This document shows positions 48,201-61,248 of a DNA stretch of 64,000 nucleotides, in pieces. This stretch comes from Tubiluchus corallicola (lineage: Eukaryota > Priapulida > Priapulimorpha > Priapulimorphida > Tubiluchidae): positions 124,001 through 188,000 of the forward strand of contig JAQGDQ010000094.1 of NCBI GenBank assembly GCA_030141605.1, read 5' to 3'. The notes below the pieces were generated by a model. That model was not told the origin of the DNA and ran no database searches. It saw only the letters and a list, made by a program, of their open reading frames with translations. Positions within the stretch are counted from its first letter, which is position 1. Every line of letters starts with the position of its first letter. The position numbers were made by a program, and so were the translations under genes.

Positions 48201-49372
48201 AACTGGGTTCTTTTTGGATTTTTGATACGTCCAATTTCCAGAGAAAGACCAAGTTGCAGAAGAGTGCTGTCATTGGAAAGAGCACGAAAGCCAGGAGCAG
48301 GATCCACTCTGGCTACTGCAGGAGGAGGGTGAAGACCTAAGCAAAGGCAAGCAAGAGCTTCACGAAAGGTGCCGCTTCTTTCATCTGGCACGATGCATGC
48401 ATTTGTATAAGAAGTAGATGTTTCTCGCACTACTAGGATAAGTTGGCGATGACGTTTAAGAATGTCCACAGCAAAGGACAGACCAACAGCATTAGGAGGA
48501 GAATCAGATGACTGGCTAATAAGACTTTGGGGAAACTTTTTCAGAGACGAGCACATGTGGCATGAGTCAGTAACTCGATCAATGGACTTTGACATGTCTA
48601 AAGCAAAGAAGTAGCACCTGACAATGAGCTGAAGTTGATGCTTTGTAGGGTGATTAAGCTTTATGTGAAGAGCTGTGAGAAGGCCTTCCAGAACAGAACG
48701 TGGAACCACGATGATCTCCATGGAAGGGAGCAATGGCTCATGACGGCGCACAACCAATAAGCCATCCTTAGCAATTGTAGCGGCATTGAGGTACCTTTTA
48801 ACATCTTTGATGTTAGTGCATTTCTTTGACGGACGCGTTCCTTGCCGAAGGTGGGCATGAGTGCGACGCAAATCTGGACAGCCAGACTGGATGTCCCTCC
48901 ATGCTGATCTGGTGGTAAAGGGCAATGGAGCAGTACAATTGATGATGTTCTGAACTGAGGTGGAACGGACAACAGAATCTTCGGTCTGTATGATAAATGA
49001 GCAGATCTGACAATGTGGTTCGTTGCACTCAGGGGCATTTCTACTTGCAAAATCCGAAGGAATATTGGCATTTCCTGAGAGGTGCCGGACAGTTACCCGG
49101 TAGCGGCTTATGGTGGATAAAAATGAAGTGACACGAGGACTGGCAGAAAATTCGCCTCTACAAAGCTTTTCTATAGCTTGAACACATGGTTTGCTGTCTG
49201 TTAGTACGCAGGGGTGAGAAGTCGACTGTATAATAAAGGGACTAATATGTTTGACAGCAGCAGCAATGCACAAGGCTTCTACCTCACAAGGTAACCATGT
49301 AACCTGGTGTTTGCGTAACTTGGCACTGAAGAATCCGGCGAGGACTAATTTGGAATTGCGGGTAACATACAA
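48125..49372 (-). pseudogene. RNase H and integrase (N-terminal and core) of the LTR element
   Basis: A 415-codon frame. RNase [11 protein letters not shown] (Glu), [14 protein letters not shown] (Asp) and SDFASRN (Asp) follow the first Asp in DGSVT of the preceding frame. Integrase zinc finger: H-x4-H-x29-C-x2-C, from LHIKLNH to CHMC. Catalytic core: FAVDILKR (first Asp) and ARVDPAPGF (second Asp). The third acidic residue is in a shifted frame after about 48205. The frame begins just after an in-frame TAA at 49391-49393 that separates it from RT, so RT and RNase H were once one frame. The last 25-30 codons listed here are out of the true frame. Confidence 0.85.
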
Positions 49373-49390
49373 AGTAGCACCAATACCCCT

Positions 49391-50146
49391 TTAAGTGACA
49401 GATCCATCAGTTACTATCCACAGCTGATCTGAAGGTACGGGTAAAATTATGGATTTGTGCATAGATAGAGCCTTTTGGGCAGCGGTCCACTGCAGCTTGT
49501 CACGTGACTGCAGTCCAGCGATGGCATCCTCTAAAGGGGCCAATACAAGGGAACAGCCAGGTAAGACACGTCCAAGTACTTTATATGCACCAATAAATGA
49601 TCGAAGACCATGGACTGTATCTGGTGCAGGGCATGTTGATAAGGTGGCTATGCGGTGAGGGCTAGCAGCAATGTGGCCTTGTGTCCAGATCCATCCTAGT
49701 ATGGTAGTTGACTTTGGACAGATGATAGTCTTTGTTGGAGATAAGTGGATGTCAGACTTGTGAAGAGCGTCAAGAACCCGATGCCAATTGTCCAAGAGTT
49801 CTTCAGGGGTATCACCTCCACAATAGAGGTCATCTGCTAATTTAGAAACAAAGCCATCTTGGAGAGAGTCACCGAAGATCCGACACATCAATTCTTCTAG
49901 TGCCGTTTCGGAACCAGGCATGCCCATGGCACATCTGATGTACATTCTGATGCCACGGAATGGAGTAGCTACCCCACAATATTTCATAGAAGAATGTTCT
50001 AATGGAATCTGGTAGAAAGCATCAGTTAGGTCAGATACAATGATGTAACGCCAACGGGCGATAGTTTGTAGGATAGTGTTGGCATCAGGCATTAAAGATG
50101 GCTGGGGCTTGCTATATCTGATAACATCTGGAAAGGCGATGACCAC
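49391..50146 (-). pseudogene. Reverse transcriptase of the LTR element
   Basis: Frame of about 250 codons. [13 protein letters not shown] is RT motif A with the first catalytic Asp. [10 protein letters not shown] is the YxDD-type motif with the two other Asp. [14 protein letters not shown] and [19 protein letters not shown] are the connection region. [10 protein letters not shown], with the first RNase H Asp, ends the frame at a TAA. Since the next frame is in phase, that TAA is a nonsense mutation and not a natural end. The start given is only where the frame opens; the protein continues from the upstream frame through a shift at an A6 run near 50157. Confidence 0.88.
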
Positions 50147-51359
50147 GTCTGCGCTTTTTTACTAAGAATGAGGGGTTTAGGTATTCGACAGTAACATTAA
50201 CATCTTCAGGGCGACGGACTACACCCTGTGCTTCAAGCTCATCAAACTTTGCTTGCAGCTCTATGAGTGTATCTCGTGAGTATTGAGGTACTCTGCCCTT
50301 GCGCTGTGGGGGCTGTACGGGACCCATATTGACTTTGCATGCGAACTTGCCAGCAGCACCATTGTACCCACTGATATTGGGGCTAAAAATGCCATCAGAG
50401 TCTTGTAGTAGTTTCTTGAAGTTGGCACGAGATTGCGGCCTTAGGATGTTATCTGGGTCAACGGTGACGGCATCTGAGTAACAAACTGGTGGGTTCTGCT
50501 TGGCATTATGCATTTGAGCCTGGGGTAGGTTTTGGGAATCCTGGCTATTAGTAGTAAGTTTGGAACTAGTTACCAAATAGGTCTTGCAAATGTGTGCGTG
50601 TTTGGGTATTGTAAGTGGATCAGAAGAAATATTCGGTATGCGGATTTTTCCTGCTACAGCTTCAATTATGTCGGGTTGAGGCCAAAGTGAGGGGGTTAAG
50701 GCATAGTCGGTATGAGGCTCTATGGCTAAAGGGCTGTCAGGGTCCACAGAAGAGGGTACTGATAGCTCTAAGTACTCGCCAGGCCAAATCATAGTAGGAG
50801 TTGAGGGTGCACGCAGAACACTGCTTTTGGAGGTGTTGGCAGGGGGATTATCATATTTAGCAGTGTCTGAGCCTTTTATGCAAACTCCTTTCCGAGCGGG
50901 ACGAACTGAGATATCGTTAGCTATGAGGAAAGGAGTTCCAGCCAAGATATCAACATCCAAATTACACACTACTAAGGCTTCTAAACAGAGATTGTGAGCA
51001 TTTCGAGTAACATTTCGGGTTATGTAGATTGGATGATGTTTGTAGAAAACTTTCAAATAAGGAGATTGTTTTGTGCTGACTCGATGTGCGGTAGGCACAC
51101 AACGGAGATTATGGGAAGCACACTCATCATCGTCATCGGCGTCAGGCTCTGTTGTGTCAATGTTATGACAACTATCTGCACTGTCTTGACTGTAGTCTTC
51201 CTCAAAGCTGATGGTCTGACGGGCTCTGGCGAAATATTCCTTATCATCCTCTGGTAGGTACTGGCATGTACTGAGAAAATGTTGAAATTTAGCACGTCCC
51301 GCTTGTTTGCATAACGGGCAAATTTTTGTTGAACGACGCGGTTGCTTTTTCCGAACCAA
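50112..51359 (-). pseudogene. Nucleocapsid zinc knuckle, protease region and RT N-terminus
   Basis: Frame of 415 codons (non-ATG opening). It begins with a zinc-knuckle-like C-x2-C-x9-H-x4-C ([19 protein letters not shown]), then an acidic stretch, then a protease-like region with NLDVDILAGTPFLIANDISV, and then the RT fingers lead-in ([29 protein letters not shown]). No D-T/S-G aspartic protease active site is visible where it should precede the DVDILAG segment; the residues go directly from FYKHHPIYITRN to HNLCLEALVV. I infer an internal deletion. The frame is displaced by one base from both gag and the main RT frame. Confidence 0.82.
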
Positions 51360-52132
51360 TGGCTGTTTGCGTTTGGAATAATCTGGAAATTGTTGGAGGC
51401 TGTGCGTAACACTTTAGCATCGGCTGATGCCTTAAGCTCATCTAGTAAAGAATCTAGTGCCAATGAAATTTCTGGCTTCAGTGAGGCAAGTGTTTTTGAT
51501 CTTAGCTCTGTACCATACTTTTGCTTGAGTAAGCTGGGTAGCCCAGGATGTAAAAGTCGAAGCCAAGTCAGAATGATTAGATTCTCTAAGGTGGGTGTAA
51601 TTTTCTCGTCACTAGTTGGATTCTCACCGTGATGCTGTATACCACCTGCAGCGCGTAAGAGGTTATCCTCAATGAAACTATTTAAACGCTGGAAAAGATC
51701 TTCTGGACGTTCATCTGGCTGCATTCGAATATTATTAAAATCCAAAAAATGACCACCTGTTGTTTGGAATCCGAAATGCTGTCTAATTGTTTGCCATATA
51801 CTAGTCAATGATGTTGAGTTTTTGACAATGGAATTTCTGGAAATAATCGGACAATAGTTGGCAATCTGTCCCAGCATTAAATTTAGATGAGTGGTCTTTT
51901 GTGCGGCTGTTCGGCGGTTTGCAATGGGAACATTTTCACCATCATCTTGCAGACCTCGTAAAGGTGCTGCATTTGTTTTTTTATGCCAGGTCGCACCTTC
52001 AACTAAAAAATCTGCAAAATTCTGATCTAGCGATAGAGTGTATTGCAAATTTTGGCGCCATGCTTCAAATGTAATAGTAATAGTCTCTTGCTTTGTCAGA
52101 CACCACTGTTTTGGAGCACGAGTAGTGGCCAT
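51053..52132 (-). pseudogene. Gag of the LTR element
   Basis: ATG at 52130-52132, about 235 bp inside the upstream LTR. The true Gag part runs to about 51345: [20 protein letters not shown] near the N-terminus, [16 protein letters not shown] and [20 protein letters not shown] in the capsid-like middle, [20 protein letters not shown] and [11 protein letters not shown] nearer the end. This pattern suits the alpha-helical capsid of LTR elements. After a run of five A (CGGAAAAAGC) the nucleocapsid zinc knuckle continues in the -1 frame, so the last 97 codons listed are not Gag. Whether the shift is natural or a lesion cannot be told here. Confidence 0.75.
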
Positions 52133-52367
52133 ATTCTAACACAAATTGAGGGTGTTTATTAATCAGTCACGTGGGTAATTGCTAGTACTAGTTCTTTCGA
52201 AAATTACGCTGATAAATTTGAATTCTTACGTCTTTACAGCTATGGAATAAGCTGACTGGTTTTGGTTAGATTTAGACGGATGCATGCACACTCTCGACAA
52301 ACCATTTATAAGGTCCACTGGCTTTTCTGAGTACGTAGTTCGTAGTCACACCGGCAGCCACCACGCG
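52133..52367 (-). other. LTR element leader with possible primer-binding site
   Basis: Between the upstream LTR and the gag ATG. A TGG that could start a primer-binding site lies a few bases inside the LTR end (minus strand TGGTGGCTGCCGGTGTG). I could not fit it convincingly to a tRNA 3' end, so the primer is unassigned. Confidence 0.35.
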
Positions 52368-52554
52368 ATTAATTGAAGAATGTACCAGCTTTGTCTCAAA
52401 CACCAAGACGACAAGAATAAATTTAACAACTTTATTGTAACTCGCAAAGCAACGAGATTATAACTAGAAAGATGAGCGCAACAGGGAAAACAAAGAAGTT
52501 GAAAACAAAAGGGATAAAGTTGATAACACTAACAACACGCATGTATACTGGCGC
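52368..52554 (-). repeat. Upstream (5') LTR
   Basis: About 187 bp, nearly identical to 46090-46292. LTRs are identical at insertion, so this points to a young insertion. Confidence 0.9.
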
Positions 52555-55500
52555 TGGATATTGAAATTATTACCTAGTAACTTGAATAAGTGATGAAATC
52601 TTAAGGTTAGTTAATTAAGAAAGGACTAACACGTGAACAACTGAAGGAGAAAACGACAACGTCCTAATTGGATTATTTTGGCGTGACTCTCCAGCACAGT
52701 TTTCCATGGAGTACATAAAACTAAATCACTTTTAATTCGTTTTAATGTTCTTTAACTTAAAAAATTAAATTTAGTTTACTTAGTGTAATCATTTGCATGA
52801 TCATGGCAGTTTTGGTTTGTTGCAGTACGTACTTCTCTAGTGTAACACTTTTGGTCCAATATCTCAAGTTGCTCACGGCCACCCTTAATATTCTTAAAGA
52901 GGACCATCAGAACATGAGAAAAAGCTTACACGGAAAATGCAAGGTTCACGCCTCCGGCAGCCGTACTAATACATATATGTGGTTATTGTGAGTTACGTCA
53001 AAAATCAGAATTGCTATGTGAAACGTGCACTCTGCAGACAACGAAAATTCGTGTAGTAAATTTAGCTTGGTCAGTAAATTATAAAAAATGACTATTCTTA
53101 TTTAAAAAAAATCCGCAGGAATAAGAATCTTTCGGAACTTACAATTGGAAATCTTTGTGTGTAAGACTTCGTGCAGAAAATATATTTTTATTTAAAAGCA
53201 TTATACACAAAAATGTAGAAACTTAAAGTACATGTACTTTTAATCATCGTTGTTTAGCCGAGCCATGCGATAAGAACACGCGGCCTTTCAAATTCTTGCA
53301 AAAGCAAGAGTGCTGATCATCGGACGCATGCGCCCATCAAATAAAACATTTTACCAAGACCACTAGTCATCCGTGTCCGTGTACCGATCAAATAGAAGAT
53401 TTTATTGTTATGTAATTGTACAACTATGTAAAAAATATGTTCTAAAAAAACGTTGTTTATGCAGTGTAAATTTCACGGCAAAACTAGAACGACAACGGGT
53501 GCGTTCTATTGACCGATTGCGTTTACCTGATCTCTTGTCTAGTGAACTCTAGCCCTGCTGTAGGTTCAAGGGCATTCAGGCGAACTCAGCTTCCCAGTTT
53601 GTAATCAGCTTCAGTCCTATAGTATTAAGCCCAGTTTAGTTTGCTTTTGTGAGATAAATATTGTGTACACAGTGCAGTAAGTGCTGCAATGAAAAATAGC
53701 ATACAGATGAAAAATAACAACGAAAAGGGAATCGCAGAAAATAACAAAATTCAATAAAGAAAAGCTTGGTAAGAAATAATAATTAAAAGCTTTTTCAGGA
53801 AATTAATAATTAAAATTAGCATTCGTTAAAACTGGTGGACTACACAAATTTATTGTTTAGGCGAATGTACGTAAAAATGACACACTTATAAAATATGAGT
53901 TAGGGTTAGGGTCAATGTGTTTGTTTATTTAGTTGGTTGGTTGTTTTTCAGCCGCTCTTTCACCCATTCTTTTTTTCAAAAAACTTGACTAAGCGGCCAC
54001 AAACAAATAGCATCGTGAAGTACTTCGTGGAGGTCTCACAGAGAGCGTTGGAAAAGGAGGACTTGGGTACAACGTAGGGCAGTTTATTTATTACCTCTAC
54101 CAGTATAATCAATTACGAGTTAGTTCCAGGTTCCATTTCAAAAAATTCTGGCTTGCGAAACTATGTAGCGCTTTATATAGCCTTTCCATGTACATGTGTA
54201 TACCATATGAGCTGATTTAGTATGTGAATACGTATAAAAGAAACGCAGACAAAGCATCAAGTGGAAAGTTCGTGCATTATTGATTATAATTCTATTTAAC
54301 AAACAAAATATTTTGTGAGTTTTTTTTGCTAGTCTGTGTAATACTTATACAGGTATATGTTTATATGTTTGCTTGTCTACCTTTGTTTTATGTTTTTGTA
54401 TAAAGAATCAGACGAGCGTAGGATTATTCTGTTTTATTGGGATCTACTTCCTACTGAGTGCGTTTTAGTTTTATAATAGAAATTATTTGCATCAAAATAA
54501 GATATGTGTGATTTTTTTCTGCGTTTCCATTTGTGACATCTTTTCCTGTGCCGTTTTTACCTGTATCATTTCTACATTGTATAATGGTAATACACGCACT
54601 ACATTCGCTCAGGTAAGATGGGCGCAGAAATGGTCCGCGTCCACTCTCAGCTATCCATCTTTATCTTTCACTCAGACTAGGTAAATCTCAGGCGTGTGTT
54701 TGCCGGCCTATTAAAAGATGTGAATCAGGCCCCCAAGTTCTATGGCATTTTGCTAGCCTCCCATTTAACATTACAAAACAGCTTTGTCACTTGTATTGTT
54801 CAGTGAAACTCTTTAACTAGCAAAGTAAGTGGTTTTGTCAAAGGCAACCGCATAAGAGTAATAACACGATTGGCGCCAGCCGTCTGCTGGTAACCGCTCA
54901 GGTATGCGATGAGTTATTGCACCTGTACTGGCTTTCCGCCACGCCCACTCGACAGAGCTAAATTTTAACTCGCAAAGTTTGTAGTTAATTTTTTGCCTGC
55001 TGGTTGGAAACTCAATCAAGGTAAAGTGATCTGATTTCAAAATGACAAAATAGCAAAGCAAGCTAAACAATCAAGCAATAAAACTGTTTGTTTGCAAGTT
55101 CAATGTTATTTCCTTTACTTTTCTTATTACGAGCATGCTCGCTAATTGACACCTTTTATGATTATTATAACGACTGCCTTTATTTTTTTATTTTGTATGA
55201 CAAAATTTCTGCTCATTTTCTCGTAGCTCATTGGGTAAAAAATTCTATCCAAAATGCTCCACTAAAATGAAGGTATTTCCGAGGAATATTAACTGTAAAT
55301 TTAGAGAAGTCATCTTATGCATTTATCTCTGTAGGGACAACACTTTACAAAACTAAATACTTTTGTACAAATTTGCGTGGCGATTTTACAGCATTTATTC
55401 TGAAATCAGAATAAAAAATACTTGCACACAGAGAGTTATAATTGTTAAAATCAAAGACTAATTAGCAGGCCAGGCAGGTAACGAATTTGTCACAAGTTAT

Positions 55501-55614
55501 GCCTTGATTTCACACTCGCGCTAAATAACTTAACACCTGAACACGACACCTGTTTATTGTCGTTGACACGAACACAAATCACCTGAACTGCTGGAGAAGT
55601 TTCAGAATATAATT
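52555..55614. other. Intergenic right of the LTR element
   Basis: No gene. Notable only for (TTAGGG)2 at 53900-53911 and GGCGCC-N4-GTCTG at 54872-54886, plus a cluster of CACCTG motifs near 54929, 55533, 55546 and 55581. Confidence 0.4.
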
Positions 55615-55926
55615 ATGACCCGGACTGAAAATGCAACAGAACAGTTCAAAGAAGGAATTACGGCAAAGATCCTTGAGGAAATAATATTTTCAGAGCAAGA
55701 ACTCTGCATGATGTGAAGTGAAGAGCTGAAAAACTGTGAAAAATGTTTGTCTTTCGAGGGATGTACGTGTATATACACATCTGATTATGGCCATGAAGTC
55801 TTTATGGGATGCACCTCATTCTTGAGGACTTTTGAAAGTGAGTTGGATTCTGGTACTACCACAACTGTCTACAATTATTGCTAGCTGGTTGCCAAATTCC
55901 AAAGTGTTGAAGTCTACGAAGAATAG
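55615..55926 (+). pseudogene. Degenerate Cys-containing reading frame, unknown
   Basis: From ATG 55615 one frame holds 33 codons, a TGA (55714), 55 more codons, a TAG (55882), 13 codons and a TAG (55924). The segment is less AT-rich than its surroundings. The middle piece reads NCEKCLSFEGCTCIYTSDYG with several cysteines. I do not recognise it. It could be a decayed exon or gene fragment, or a chance frame. Confidence 0.25.
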
Positions 55927-58900
55927 ATTTGGATTAATATAGAATGCCAGCTCTTGTAATATGCAACATTAGTATTTTATTTATTTTCCATGTTTTGTTT
56001 CTCAACATTTAATATTAGCTAATTTTACGCATTTTTTTGCTTATAAGCAAGGGTAAAAGAAACCATTGGACTTATGTAACTCGGGCATTCAATATAAGGG
56101 TCGTCTATGGAATAGAACATTCAAATTTATTCCATTTGCGTAGCCTGACAAACGGCAAAATACAAAACCTTAACAAACTTGCAGACGAGCACATGATCAA
56201 TTAATATAGAAAAATACATTGCAGGCTTGATGTTTGTATATTTAAAGGCAGTTAAGAGAGACTTAATATTTTTGTTGCTCATTTATTGTAAAACAAGGCA
56301 AAGTGGCTTAGTTTCTTTATTATATTTACGTCTCTGTAGTTTGTAGTGCTTTGAAACTTCGTCTTTACATTCTGTTTAAATTGAAAAGTCACTTTTTGGC
56401 TACTCGAAGTGTTAATTTCGTGCTAAAATAGCTGCTGCTCTGCATATCGTAACCTATATATTTAACTTTATCTGTCCATTCTAAATTGTATCCGCCCAAA
56501 CTTATATTCACTGTGATAGCTGTCTTGTCACCAATTGTAACACCTTAAAAGAATTAAAGTAATATCCCTAGCCTTAGCATTAGCATATAACTCACAATGT
56601 TGTAACATTTTTGCACAACATTAATACTAGAAGCAATTAAAATGTCGTCGGCTTAACAAACATATTTATAATATGCATGACAACCTACTTTTGAAGCTCG
56701 TAATGATGTAATATACACGTATGTATATAACGAGTACAAAAAATTATGACAATTTTCCAAATTGACGGACATTTAACCGAATTATAGTGCCTAATACATT
56801 GTAAACATATTATTGCAGTTTTGCGCTGATTATAACAGCTGGCGTGGCAAAGTATGGTTGCATGTGTGTAAGAGACTTTAAGGCGACATCGTTATTGCTT
56901 TTCAAAATCACACTTGAGCAAAATTTGACAGCCGGTCAAGTGAAAAATAATAAATAAGGCTCGCGTTGCACGTGTGTCCCAATTTGTTACATGTGTGGGG
57001 GAGAGTTTCTGCTGGATGGTGGCGACTAGGAGCTCATGTAACAGATAGAAATGGTCAATTAGACATTAAAGTTATCTGTAGCAATTTATAAGCTTTTTCA
57101 TTACCTTATATTGAACACGTGACTGGGTTTGTAGTTTAACTGATGATTAAAGTTTATTATTTATGTAAATCAGTAAAGCGATTTGGTAGTAATTTTTATA
57201 GTGAGACTATAAGCAAGGTGATATTCATTGCAACATTAAATCTTTAATGAAACTTTCTACTAAATGTGAACATGCCCTAATGTCATTTCAACACTTTCTT
57301 TTTTCATATTGAAAATTCAAATCGCTTTTACCACAGATTCTTTAACGTTTTGATGAGTTGCACTTTCCTATATAATGACATCATTATCTATTAAACATGA
57401 GGTAAAATGGAGCAAACATTTCTCACGGCCTGAACGAGAAAAATCTCACCTGTTGTCAATGTTCAAGGTATATTGACTAGTGATTAAAGGTGCGTAGCAG
57501 CTCACACAGGTGTGCTCCAGACTGACTGTCGCCAGCTTTCGTGTATTCATTACCTACGCATACTTGAGGCGTTACATATGTACATTCTTACACGGCTGCT
57601 TAGTGTGCATGACAATGTGCCAATAACAATGTAACAATACTGCCGACTAAACGAAATAGTAGATTATTACTTGCAATCATTGTTTGACATTTTTGACTGT
57701 CATAGGTATGAATAGAGAAGATTAAACTCCAATGGCTCACGTAAAACAAACTGGCGCCGTTAAGTGACCACACTGTCTGGCGACCTGAGTGAGCAAATTG
57801 TATCCTTTCACGAAATTCACACCCCATCGGTGAAGGTATTGTAACTACATATAGTTAGCCTGCCAAGTAGTGCAATAATAGATATAACTGCTTTGACTAT
57901 TTTCTAGCAATAAACTTTCTTAAAATAGTTCATCCGGGAGAAATATTATTTAAGTTTATGAAACTTGTCTCAAACTAAGAACAAGAACGTCATGCATATG
58001 TATGCTTCTGAGCGCTATATGTAGTTGAACATCTCAGTTCAGTAGACAATGGACGCCTATCTCAGCGGAATGTCGATAAAAAAGCACAGGTAAAATTGAC
58101 ACAGGAAAAAATGGCACATGTTATTATGATGCACGTAATTGCTGTAATAAATACGGCCTAACTCAGTTCAAGAATAATGCTAACGAACATTTCCAGTAAC
58201 TTAGTTATATGAATTCTATTTTTCTCAAAGATTTGTGATTTTTCTAGACATGTTTTAACATTTTGAATTTCACTTTCGTTGAGAAGCAACAAAGCTTTCT
58301 ATGAGGATTTTTTGATTTTGTGTAATGTAGATCGGATTTTGCTCTTCAGTTAGACTGTTTGAATCCATTAGTGAATAATTCATCACGGTGGTAAATTCTT
58401 ATCTAGTGAGCTTTGACTTAAATATGTCTCAGTAATGTGCAGGATTGTGTTTCGCTCTTAAAAACACTCCTTTTGTTGACACAATTGGAAAATTGTCGAA
58501 ACACAAATTCCAGACTACAAAATTAACTAGCAATGCAACTTCGTAATTTATTATACGAACAAAAGCAACTTGTACTTTTACCCATAATTTTTCTTCCATT
58601 CTCGATCTTTTTGGGTTTAAGTCGCTTCACACGCGCTACAATATACGCGTCCACACGCTTAAGATTTGACGCGAATAATGTCATACGCCAATCGAGTTAA
58701 AGGCTCAGCTCTATCGTGTGCTCTTGCTTTGTGTCTTTTAAATCGACACTTCCGTCTTAAGATCACTACAAAAGATTCTCAAAAGTTTTAAGAATAATAG
58801 TAGCTCTGAGTTGATTCAAACTAGGAGACTAGCGCCAAGCAGCACATGTATGATTATAGTAAAGCTGTTTATTTTAGCAATAGTTATATATCCTGTTTTA

Positions 58901-61248
58901 AATGAAAAAAATCTGACAGTTTCAACGACTTGATTCTTACATGTTCTTTTACAGCAGTATTTTAAATTGTTACAGCGTATTAGTAAAATCATTCTTTTTG
59001 TTGCAGATATCTTTATCATTTTTATCATGTAGGTATGACCATCGCCATCTTTATCACTACTTTCTTATTCTTTTTCTTCATTCTGTTTTCATGTGTGTTG
59101 TTCAAGAGTGCTGAAACAAAGTTTATCGGCGAGAAGCTAGTAATATTAACTTCTAGTTTGTTAATCCTTCCAATTTTTTTCTCCAGCATTAGCAACTGAT
59201 CACAGGATTAAAGGATGACAGTTAAGATGCTATATCACTGATTTGAAGGTTCGATTTAAAGGTAATATGTATACAACTGAGTAAGTGAGAGCCTTACATA
59301 TTTAATTGTACATGACATGAGCAGTTTTTCTTTTTGTAAACCATCGAGTGCCGATTAGAACCATATTTTGTCAGTTTGCAGGACACGTTCTAGTTAGCAA
59401 TCATGCTTCGTAAACAACTAAGTCTTTCTGATTGTCGGGTCTAGGCTTGCCTGTCCAAAGTATAAGTGCGAACAGGAACAGGTAAGAATCACCAGTTGAA
59501 GAATCAGCATGCAAACAAGGCCACGGATCAATCGAAAAATCGATTTACTGGAAAAAAGACATTTTCCGTAAGAACACAAAATCTGTTAGTAACATAGAGA
59601 CATAACCGCCATTTATCATTGTGAAAAACTTTTGTCGAAGACAGAGTCGCAGCGCCATCTGTTAAGTGGAAAAATATATAAATCATCTGAGCGCCATCAA
59701 CGCTATCTGCACGCTCTGAATCATCTTATAGGCCTACGCTAATTCTGAGTTTAAAATAATAAATAAGGTAATGAATGTTTGAATATTACGTAATAATTTC
59801 ACACTGGAGATTGCAAGGAACAAAATCACTTAGTTCTGTACTGGTTTTAGCGCAAGCATAATTATGAATAGAATGTTCGGTTTGTTCTTGCCTGTTCACT
59901 GCCAGAATATGAACATTAGAAATGTGGCTAACTCTTAAGAGAAACATTTCGCCGACAAGCAATAAATGTAAATTGTTAATATTTTCAGCAAGAGCAGCTA
60001 AACAACCCAGATTAAGGCGCAAGATTAAGATTAAGATTACTTGATACCTTGCAGTGGTTCATAGGTCATGTGTCTCTAGCAAAAATTTATCTTAGAGGCA
60101 GTTCAAATGGGCAGTACAAGAAGTGCAGTTTTTACCAGTGTTGATTAACATCCCGCATTTACTTGATGTTTGTAATTCACCATTAAATACAACTGACCAA
60201 TTGTTGTGAATTTAAAATAATCATCTCTATTAGTTATTAGTTTTTAGTAGATCATTCCTGGTTATAATACTGGATGAACTTTATATTTAAATGACGGTAT
60301 TTGTCAACTGTAAAACTTTACACAAATGAGAAAACCGGAATACAAAAAATTGGAAGACAGATACTATTTACTCACCACAGCACCAATTTGTTTACACATA
60401 AAAATAATTAATATAAAAATTATTTATTTAAAATACGTTAGAAAAATAAAGCTCTTATACTAAAAATGACTATTTATATTGAAAACGAAGAAAGCACAAT
60501 AATATTATCTAAAATAAAATAAACTTAAATATTCAAAGATTTACAGTTTAATGAAATATTTAAATGAAGTAAACATAAAGTTTAAAATTGAGGAAACAAT
60601 ATCAGCAATTTAACAAATACAGCTGTTATGATATGTAATGCTATTACTGTATTTGCGCTTAAAAAGTGTTACGCAAAAGCACTGTACACATCAACATAAA
60701 TTTCGCAATTGCACAACAAAGAAACTTGCCTTATTCTAGGAAAAAAGAAAAGAAAATTCTCAATTTAACAGAATATTTGCAAAGTTAAAAGAAATGTGAA
60801 AACTAAAAGGTATGACGTTAGCAAAATTATCCATTTGATAGACATGTTTACATTGCTTAATAATGCGTGTATATATTTATGAAGCACTGACGAACTGCAA
60901 TGTAATCTACTTAACATGTAATCACAAAGAGAAAAGCAAACTTACTCAAATGTCTTAGTACGTTTGCAGGCTACCATGAAAAACTGTAAATAGCCTGCCC
61001 AGAAATGTCAGTTTAATGTAATAACTGCAGACTGAAATAAAAAATATCAAATCAGCAGTGTAATAAAATTTTACAAACAAGGGTTAAATAAAGCGAAAGT
61101 GGTGAATGGAAATGCCTTCTAAACATATTATTGACTAATGATAATTAAAGACGCAAAAACAAAGAAGTTAGAATGTAAATAGACATAATATTATACTTTA
61201 TTACATTATTTATAATCTATACTCTTATATTAATATTCTTGGTATATT

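Larger units (their letters stand above)
46090..52554 (-). mobile_element. LTR retrotransposon (gag-PR-RT-RH-IN, Ty3/gypsy-like), defective
   Basis: Minus-strand element bounded by direct LTRs (52368-52554 upstream, 46090-46292 downstream). Gene order is gag, zinc knuckle, protease region, RT, RNase H, integrase, then a C-terminal SH3-like part and a proline-rich tail. A purine-rich polypurine tract abuts the downstream LTR (46293-46318). No envelope frame is seen. The order suits Ty3/gypsy; BEL/Pao shares it, so the family call is provisional. A LINE fragment interrupts the 3' part. The coding region is broken by at least four frame changes, one stop codon and an apparent deletion in the protease, so the copy cannot move by itself. 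Confidence 0.92.

Noticed and set aside
52340-52367. Defined tRNA primer-binding site of the LTR element
   Set aside because: A TGG start is present, but the complementary sequence does not fit conserved T-arm positions of a tRNA in any register I tried.
46085-52560. Target-site duplication of the LTR element
   Set aside because: The outer flanks share only loose GCGC-containing bases and no clear 4-6 bp direct repeat; LTR ends without TG/CA make the boundary uncertain.
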